Shown: positions 9,801-11,625 of the stretch, one piece after another
How positions within the stretch are numbered: position 1 is the first letter of the stretch
Layout: each line of letters opens with the position of its first letter
Assembly: GCA_028565635.1 (NCBI GenBank)
Contig: JAOXYB010051690.1
Coordinates: forward strand, 1-11,625
Source: Phoronis ovalis
Taxonomy: Eukaryota > Phoronida > Phoronidae
Direction: 5' to 3'
Length of the DNA: 11,625 bases
Program-made: the position numbers and the translations under genes
Notes under the pieces: model-generated
What the model was told of the DNA's origin: nothing
Database searches by the model: none
The model's input: the letters and a program-made list of their open reading frames with translations, nothing else

Positions 9801-10940
9801 AACATACTGTAAAAGTGCTTAATTAATACAACTGCATTAATTAAGCACTTTTGTTTCTCTGATATGATGAAAATTCATACACGCCTTTTTGCCCCTGCTG
9901 ACGAAAAATTTGCAATTTTTCTGGATTTGCAAGAATTTTGTTAGTTGCTGATTAGTCTTTTTATAGAGTTGTGTTTGTTGCCTTAACAAAATATGCAGGA
10001 GGATCATTCGGGAAAGCTGGGTTTTGATGAATTCAAGGACCTGTGGAATGATCTGAGACTGTGGAAGGTAAAATTTAGTAATTCTTTCCTTATTCATTTT
10101 GTATGGTAGATAACTCCAAAGGATTTTCAATGTGAAATCTTGGAGATGGTTCTTTTTGAAAGGTGAATTTTTTCTATAATTTCAAAAGGTTCTAGAATTT
10201 GTTTCAACAAGATACTATAGAATTTATACTAAACGTGTCCAAAACTCACTCAAAATTACTCGCCACTTAATTCTAAGAGCTCCCAGATAAGAGCTAGACC
10301 ATGGGCATATCTTTCTTCCATCTTTAGTAGGACACCGCACGTGCACAATATAGTATAAGCTTTTGTTTCTCTACAGGGCATATTCAAACAATTTGACAAG
10401 GACCAGAGTGGCAATTTCTGTTCCTACGAACTGCGACAAGCACTCAATACTGCTGGTAACGATTAATTGTAAAAATCATTTCCAGTAGTAGAATTATACA
10501 ATGCCTCTTACTGTTATTAGTAAACCAGTACTGTACATGTATTAAAGGATACTTGTTAATCAGATCACTCTGCTTTTAGTATATATTAACTAATGAAACT
10601 ACTGATGAATGTACTGAAATGGGCAAAGGAACTTGCTAATGTAATGCTGCAGTTTTTTTCTGTCTTATGCATGATGCATGTTGTTAAAACCGGAACCATG
10701 CATATTTAATAATCAAGAAATATGCCTATACATTTTAAGATTAGTAATCAGATGTAAATATCACACGACTTCAACATGTTTATCTGTTTTTGAGTTACTG
10801 AAATTTGATGTATGTAATTTCAGGTTTCCGAGTACGCAATGCAACTTTTAACTGCTTGGTTATGAGATACGGTGACAAAAAGGGACTTATCACTTTTGAT
10901 GACTTCATTCTGTGTGCTGTTCGACTCAAATCAATGTTTG
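670..10940 (+). CDS. Classical calpain gene, internal part (multi-exon, both ends outside window)
   Basis: Calcium-activated cytosolic cysteine protease that cuts substrates at limited sites. The reconstructed coding chain is 670-838, 1140-1321, 1856-1933, 2246-2418, 2739-2902, 3287-3498, about 4828-5091, 5625-5661, 6166-6192, 7250-7385, 9702-9760, 9999-10067, 10377-10455, 10824-10940. All junctions are GT-AG and phase-compatible, and no stop occurs in the chain. Domains in order are end of PC1, PC2 with catalytic His and Asn, CBSW with an acidic loop, linker, then the penta-EF-hand domain (EF1 to part of EF4). The exon with the catalytic Cys and the N-terminus lies upstream of the window. 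EF5 and the stop lie downstream, because the last exon ends in phase 1 at a good donor. The domain set is that of animal CAPN1/2-type and insect CalpA/CalpB-type calpains; which orthologue this is cannot be decided here, so no symbol is given. Confidence 0.93.
839..1139 (+). other. Intron
   Basis: Phase 0 intron, donor gtaagt, acceptor tatttgcag. AT-rich with no feature I can support. Confidence 0.85.
1140..1321 (+). CDS. Calpain exon: PC2 with catalytic His and Asn
   Basis: Contains two of the three catalytic residues. His is in the motif GHAYSIT (codon CAC at 1191-1193) and Asn in VRNPWG (codon AAT at 1275-1277), followed by the conserved Trp that shields the active site. The stretch after it, [12 protein letters not shown], supplies acidic residues that in solved calpain structures help bind calcium in PC2, so this core should be calcium-regulated in the usual way. 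The exon opens with [14 protein letters not shown], a variable loop before the His motif. It begins in phase 0 after a clear acceptor and ends with two bases of a Lys codon (AA|) at donor gtacgt. All key residues visible here are intact, so nothing suggests an inactive calpain. Confidence 0.95.
1322..1855 (+). other. Intron
   Basis: Phase 2 intron ending in a T-rich tract and acceptor tttag. Several short open frames are present but none has calpain or other recognisable content. A 20-nt stretch at 1418-1437 is flanked by AG and GT but would break the frame. Confidence 0.8.
1856..1933 (+). CDS. Calpain exon: end of PC2 ([19 protein letters not shown])
   Basis: A 78-nt exon whose first base completes the Lys codon, giving [20 protein letters not shown] followed by DDDGEFW. 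The acidic DDDGE stretch matches the second calcium-binding loop of the calpain protease core, and DGEFWMSYQDF, formed with the next exon, is a family signature where PC2 passes into CBSW. The exon ends TG| at donor gtaagt, so the Trp codon is split across the junction. Phase is 2 on both sides, but skipping it would delete a calcium-binding loop, so it is unlikely to be optional. Confidence 0.94.
1934..2245 (+). other. Intron
   Basis: Phase 2 intron, acceptor cgtttctttag. Its 3' part stays open in the exon's frame back to 2049, but that upstream part has no family similarity. Nothing else supported. Confidence 0.8.
2246..2418 (+). CDS. Calpain exon: PC2-CBSW boundary and first CBSW strands
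   Basis: The first base completes the split Trp codon, giving [23 protein letters not shown]. This matches the end of the protease core (FWMSYQDF) and the start of the calpain-type beta-sandwich (F..LEICNL.PD). It continues with W(E)[20 protein letters not shown], matching the conserved block G.W..G..AGGCRN of CBSW. CBSW (formerly domain III, C2-like) links the protease to the EF-hand domain and helps transmit calcium and lipid binding. A polar insert [16 protein letters not shown] lies between the two blocks, a position of variable length in the family. Ends in phase 1 (G|) at donor gtaagt. Confidence 0.94.
2419..2738 (+). other. Intron
   Basis: Phase 1 intron ending cattttgttacag. AT-rich; no further feature seen. 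Confidence 0.85.
2739..2902 (+). CDS. Calpain exon: CBSW with acidic loop
   Basis: Reads [23 protein letters not shown] and on to a strand [12 protein letters not shown], then a basic run RRKKRKEG, and [16 protein letters not shown](Y/F) is a family signature. The DPDDDDED run matches the acidic loop of calpain domain III, proposed to act as an electrostatic switch facing basic residues of the protease core and implicated in calcium and phospholipid binding. The basic run RRKKRKEG is where classical calpains carry a similar basic patch. The exon ends in phase 0 with Lys at donor gtaata. A minus-strand open frame covering this exon is only its shadow. Confidence 0.95.
3094..3155 (+). repeat. 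Possible degenerate tRNA-derived SINE head
   Basis: GTCTAGTGGTTA at 3096-3107 fits a tRNA A-box with D-arm of the Glu/Lys type. About 45 bases downstream, GGTACCAGTGATC (3141-3153) sits where a B-box should be but matches GGTTCGANTCC poorly. Between them CTCTCA (3109-3114) and TGAGAG (3124-3129) can pair as an anticodon-like stem with a 9-base loop. No acceptor stem is evident. This looks more like an old SINE 5' end than a working tRNA, and chance is not excluded. Confidence 0.25.
3186..3250. repeat. Inverted repeat with nested stem
   Basis: TGTGTATCTA (3186-3195) and TAGATACACA (3241-3250) are exact reverse complements, 45 bases apart. Inside, ACAGT and ACTGT around a short T-rich loop (about 3199-3217) can pair too. 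The structure ends 37 bases before the CBSW exon at 3287, so it could bring branch point and acceptor into play, or be a small mobile-element footprint. Confidence 0.4.
3287..3498 (+). CDS. Calpain exon: last part of CBSW
   Basis: Starts in phase 0 with [20 protein letters not shown], then [41 protein letters not shown] and TEKASEA. The blocks F.NTREV..R..L.PG.Y.IIPCTF.P..E..F..R.F.EK are the standard end of CBSW in classical calpains. The donor is gtgagt at 3499, leaving TC| (phase 2); reading through would meet TGA at once. I did not see the Asn/Glu-rich stretch that I recall following this point in many invertebrate calpains, so the following linker appears divergent. Confidence 0.95.
3901..3916. 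repeat. 16-bp perfect palindrome
   Basis: AATTTACGCGTAAATT equals its reverse complement and carries two CpGs in an otherwise CpG-poor intron. No known role. Confidence 0.4.
4264..4280 (+). promoter_or_regulatory. DR5 nuclear-receptor-like element
   Basis: Two perfect AGGTCA half-sites at 4264-4269 and 4275-4280, separated by five bases (ttttg). Direct repeats with 5-bp spacing are the classic retinoic-acid-receptor type element; in arthropods RXR/USP heterodimers bind related repeats. It lies deep in an intron. Function is inferred from the motif alone. Confidence 0.3.
4828..5091 (+). CDS. Gly-Phe-repeat linker exon of the calpain (cassette-compatible)
   Basis: Encodes a low-complexity segment between CBSW and the EF-hand domain. 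Five x-[P/S/A]-[A/S/V]-G-F motifs occur: MPAGF (4886-4900), MPSGF (4952-4966), LPAGF (4973-4987), MSAGF (4994-5008) and APVGF (5021-5035). The middle three sit exactly seven residues apart. There are seven GF dipeptides in all and no obvious secondary structure. The donor gtaagt at 5092 leaves TT| (phase 2), matching the next exon. The previous exon is also phase 2, so the exon is a multiple of three and could be skipped cleanly. The start is uncertain: acceptors giving the right phase end at 4827 (after a ttttccc tract, preferred), 4842 and 4869. I know of no counterpart; the Gly-rich N-terminal region of the vertebrate small calpain subunit is only a loose analogy. Confidence 0.75.
5092..5624 (+). 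other. Intron
   Basis: Phase 2 intron. It contains a short (AT)n stretch near 5312-5326 and ends in a strong pyrimidine tract, cttttttttt ccag. No coding content. Confidence 0.8.
5625..5661 (+). CDS. Small linker exon (37 nt)
   Basis: The first base completes a Leu codon from the Gly-Phe exon, followed by [12 protein letters not shown]. It has a strong acceptor (T-run then ccag) and donor gttagt, ending in phase 0. If the Gly-Phe exon is skipped the join still works (TC|A gives Ser). The acidic, polar sequence fits a flexible linker ahead of the EF-hand domain. No family signature identifies it; support is from splice sites and phase on both sides. Confidence 0.65.
5662..6165 (+). other. Intron
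   Basis: Phase 0 intron, AT-rich. No coding content or repeats that I can support. Confidence 0.75.
6166..6192 (+). CDS. Candidate 27-nt linker microexon
   Basis: Encodes DNGRNVEEL between acceptor ctttattag and a strong donor gtaagt, phase 0 on both sides. It joins KEVQ of the preceding exon to PEPTLSP of the next, and can be skipped without a frame change (Q directly to P). Evidence is only splice signals, phase and a polar sequence fitting the linker; the family does not conserve this region. If the donor is not used, the frame reads [10 protein letters not shown] and stops at TGA 6220-6222. Confidence 0.5.
6193..7249 (+). other. Intron; contains a long unexplained antisense ORF and an AATAAA signal
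   Basis: Phase 0 intron leading to the first EF-hand exon. On the minus strand a 205-codon frame stays open (6928-6311). On the plus strand AATAAA occurs at 6995-7000, with TGTA just upstream, and could serve as a poly(A) signal for an intronic end. A short gagat tandem occurs near 7185-7199. No other content recognised. Confidence 0.6.
6311..6928 (-). other. Unidentified 205-codon open frame, antisense within calpain intron
   Basis: Opens with ATG ([12 protein letters not shown]) and ends at a stop at 6311. It includes a hydrophobic stretch ([19 protein letters not shown], about residues 39-57) and is rich in His, Cys and Asn. No domain is recognised. In DNA this AT-rich, stops are expected every dozen or so codons, so its length is unusual. 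However, the + strand here is G/T-skewed, which lowers stop frequency on the minus strand. It may be an old mobile-element fragment, a novel gene or chance. I do not call it a gene. Confidence 0.2.
7250..7385 (+). CDS. Calpain exon: start of penta-EF-hand domain, EF1
   Basis: Begins [20 protein letters not shown], the linker plus the first helix of the penta-EF-hand (PEF) domain. Then [20 protein letters not shown], where [12 protein letters not shown] matches the non-canonical EF1 loop (usually A-G-x-D-x-E-I-x-x-x-E) of classical calpains. PEF is the calcium sensor and, in vertebrates, the dimer interface with the small subunit. Acceptor is ccattttag; the exon ends AFMK-G| in phase 1 at donor gtacaa, a weaker donor than the others. 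Confidence 0.93.
7809..7820 (+). CDS. Possible optional 12-nt microexon
   Basis: GAGGAGACTTGC lies between a strong acceptor (gtttgtttttcag) and a good donor (gtaaga). It is phase 1 on both sides, so inclusion adds four residues (G-G-D-L, then Q instead of E) between AFMK and [11 protein letters not shown] without breaking the frame. The loop it would enter, between EF1 and EF2, varies in length among calpains. The direct join without it also gives a good calpain sequence, so it is at most optional. Confidence 0.25.
8113..8379 (-). pseudogene. Relic resembling the C-terminus of a P-element/THAP9-type transposase
   Basis: The minus-strand frame, open from 8379 to the stop at 8113, has no ATG start. 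It contains [12 protein letters not shown], then [10 protein letters not shown], then [11 protein letters not shown]. This order recalls the end of THAP9/P-element transposases, where an (N/S)QD..E.(L/F)F..(I/V)R motif is followed by a Gly/Asn-rich N-N-P-(x)-x-x-Q-F block and an I..S.NA.C block. Here the acidic and Arg positions of the first motif are poorly kept. The stretch has more CpG than its surroundings, consistent with inserted DNA. The N-terminal THAP domain and most of the catalytic core are absent, so it would be dead. The match is from memory of the family pattern and needs a profile search. Confidence 0.35.
9702..9760 (+). CDS. Calpain exon: EF1-EF2 linker helix ([17 protein letters not shown])
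   Basis: The first two bases complete a Glu codon (G|AA), giving [23 protein letters not shown].(E/D).CRSMV is a strong signature of the helix entering EF2 in all classical calpains. The last residue, Asp (9758-9760), is position 1 of the EF2 calcium loop completed by the next exon. Acceptor is strong (ttcttttccag); the donor gtatct is weak after the GT. Most relatives have Met where this has Lys before the Asp. Confidence 0.93.
9761..9998 (+). other. Intron splitting the EF2 loop, containing a strong hairpin
   Basis: A phase 0 intron of 238 nt, acceptor aaatatgcag, interrupting the EF2 calcium loop after its first Asp. It holds the perfect inverted repeat at 9811-9852. The minus-strand open frame over 9837-10130 is mostly the shadow of the next exon. 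Confidence 0.8.
9811..9852. repeat. Perfect 17-bp-stem inverted repeat with 8-nt loop
   Basis: AAAAGTGCTTAATTAAT (9811-9827) and ATTAATTAAGCACTTTT (9836-9852) are exact reverse complements around the loop ACAACTGC. A competing pairing also exists: AGTTGTATT (9791-9799) with AATACAACT (9825-9833). In the pre-mRNA this would fold as a stable hairpin about 50 nt after the weak donor at 9761. It may be the footprint of a tiny palindromic mobile element. Confidence 0.75.
9999..10067 (+). CDS. Calpain exon: EF2 ([19 protein letters not shown])
   Basis: A 23-codon exon. Together with the preceding Asp it forms the loop [12 protein letters not shown], a canonical 12-residue EF-hand with acidic residues at 1, 3 and 12, Ser at 5 and Gly at 6. 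SGKLGF.EF..LW is the classical calpain EF2 signature. The exiting helix WNDLRLWK continues into EF3. Phase 0 at both ends, donor gtaaaa. Confidence 0.95.
10068..10376 (+). other. Intron
   Basis: Phase 0 intron, acceptor tttctctacag. No feature supported. Confidence 0.85.
10377..10455 (+). CDS. Calpain exon: EF3 ([18 protein letters not shown])
   Basis: Reads [20 protein letters not shown] then QALNTAG. The loop [12 protein letters not shown] keeps Asp at 1 and 3, Ser at 5, Gly at 6 and Glu at 12, so it should bind calcium. The helix ELR.AL..AGF is family-typical. Ends in phase 1 (G|) at donor gtaacg; the Gly codon is completed by the next exon. Confidence 0.95.
10456..10823 (+). other. Intron
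   Basis: Phase 1 intron, acceptor atgtaatttcag. It has repeated ATGCAT stretches near 10669-10702 but no supported feature. Confidence 0.8.
10824..10940 (+). CDS. Calpain exon: EF4 ([15 protein letters not shown]), last exon in window
   Basis: Begins [21 protein letters not shown], then [18 protein letters not shown]. The pattern (L/I)..RY....G.I.FDDFI.C.VRL..MF is the EF4 region of classical calpains, where the loop is imperfect and usually does not bind calcium, as here. The exon ends in phase 1 at a strong donor (gtaagt, 10941). The rest (the helix after EF4, EF5 used for dimerisation, the usual short aromatic C-terminus and the stop) must be encoded beyond the window. Confidence 0.94.
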
Positions 10941-11164
10941 GTAAGTTGCTGAGAGTAATGATCATAATTAGGAACCATTAAAACTCAATGCTCTTCACAA
11001 AAAGTTCTGAAATGTGTCATGTCCCACAGAGCATTATTAAGAATTATTAAATGTAGTACATCTTGCTCACACTCAAATGCATATAAGAAATGTCTAATTT
11101 TATCCAGAATTGCTTTTACCTCAACTTCCGGCATAATTGTACCCCCAGCAGTAGGCTGAAGGTA

Positions 11165-11625
11165 CTTTGGATTTACCCTGCAACCGCCGCGTCTGCCGCG
11201 TCAGATTCACTGTTATCGAAATATCACAATAACGGAATGTGATATCCATATGAAACTTAAATCATATACTTGCATATTAACAATGAAGCCTATTGATTTT
11301 GGGTCATTCAGAACCAAAATGGCCGACTGGCATCCACGTCAAGCGCATCAAATTCACTGTTAGTGGGATATCTCAAGAAGGGATTGTGCCGTAGGATATA
11401 AGTTTGACCCTGATCATTTGCAACATGGCTGAGTGACAGCCATGTTTGTACCCGAGAGTGCACCTTACGTTGCGACCATTTCGGGAAAGACATAGCATTG
11501 ACTTGACGATTCGAAGGTGGATTTACGTAGGCCGTGGGTTGGTAGGCATAATAGGCCAGGTGACATTTCAAAATGACCTTGAGAAGTAGGTCAAATGTCA
11601 ATACGAATCTTTGACAATTTTTGTT
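11165..11625. repeat. Interspersed-repeat-like block with two diverged copies offset by about 147 bp
   Basis: The segment from about 11180 (gcaaccgccgcgtc...) aligns with that from about 11330 (gcatccacgtc...). Anchors are TCAGATTCAC (11201-11210) and TCAAATTCAC (11348-11357), each followed by TGTTA, then a related ATATC.CAA.AA.GGA.TGTG stretch and a later ATCAT..TTGCA. CpG density is well above the flanking intron, typical of a younger inserted repeat. Both boundaries are unclear and the right one may lie outside the window. I do not recognise a family. Confidence 0.5.
11561..11600. repeat. Imperfect inverted repeat built from TGACCT/AGGTCA half-sites
   Basis: TGACATT (11561-11567) pairs with AATGTCA (11594-11600), and inside them TGACCT (11574-11579) pairs with AGGTCA (11588-11593) across an 8-bp spacer. 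The inner pair is an everted repeat with 8-bp spacing; AGGTCA plus ATGTCA (11588-11600) is a near DR1. These are nuclear-receptor half-site arrangements, but here they are part of the repeat block and may be fortuitous. Confidence 0.45.

Larger units (their letters stand above)
10941..11625 (+). other. Start of the next calpain intron; right half is repetitive
   Basis: From 10941 to about 11150 it is ordinary AT-rich intron. From there to the end it is CpG-richer and repeat-like (described separately). No exon encoding EF5 is seen. The 97-codon minus-strand frame at 11308-11601 lies wholly in the repeat and shows no domain. Confidence 0.7.

Noticed and set aside
9837-10130. 97-codon minus-strand ORF
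   Set aside because: Mostly antisense of the EF2 exon and its flanks; no content of its own.
11308-11601. 97-codon minus-strand ORF at the right edge
   Set aside because: Lies entirely inside the repeat-like block and has no recognisable domain; better explained as an open stretch of repeat DNA.

Overview
This is a piece of a metazoan nuclear gene. A typical ("classical") calpain, a calcium-dependent cysteine protease, runs on the + strand as at least 13 short exons separated by AT-rich introns of about 0.2 to 2.3 kb. Splice sites are canonical GT-AG, and no exon is longer than about 265 bp. Gene order, intron phases and protein sequence all fit an invertebrate, most likely an arthropod. That placement is inference from the protein and base composition, not from a diagnostic marker.

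Both ends of the gene lie outside the window. Upstream exons carrying the N-terminus and the catalytic Cys are missing. The last exon(s) with the end of EF-hand 4, EF-hand 5 and the stop codon are also missing. What is present, in order: the end of protease subdomain PC1 and start of PC2 (670-838); PC2 with the catalytic His and Asn (1140-1321, 1856-1933); the calpain-type beta-sandwich CBSW, or domain III, with its acidic loop (2246-2418, 2739-2902, 3287-3498); a variable linker made of an unusual Gly-Phe repeat exon and two tiny exons (about 4828-5091, 5625-5661, 6166-6192); and the penta-EF-hand domain (7250-7385, 9702-9760, 9999-10067, 10377-10455, 10824-10940). Every junction was checked for phase, and the chain stays open from start to end (about 588 codons).

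The introns hold most of the unexpected material. The 5' edge (1-160) is CpG-richer, carries an open minus-strand frame starting at position 109, and just upstream of that start has a perfect E-box palindrome and an 18-bp perfect palindrome around a CRE site (TGACGTCA). This may be the start of another gene or element pointing out of the window. The 2.3-kb intron 7386-9701 contains a possible 12-nt microexon and a minus-strand fragment resembling the C-terminus of a P-element/THAP9-type transposase. The intron after 6192 holds an unusually long unexplained antisense ORF. The small intron 9761-9998 has a perfect 17-bp-stem hairpin. The right edge (about 11150-11625) is a CpG-richer repeat with two diverged copies offset by about 147 bp and a nuclear-receptor-like inverted repeat.

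The most promising biology is the linker between the protease/CBSW part and the calcium-sensing PEF part. It contains three consecutive exons that could be spliced alternatively without breaking frame or in a coordinated way, one of which encodes a heptad-spaced Pro-x-Gly-Phe repeat. There is also a possible intronic end giving a PEF-less protease. No complete new system is visible.
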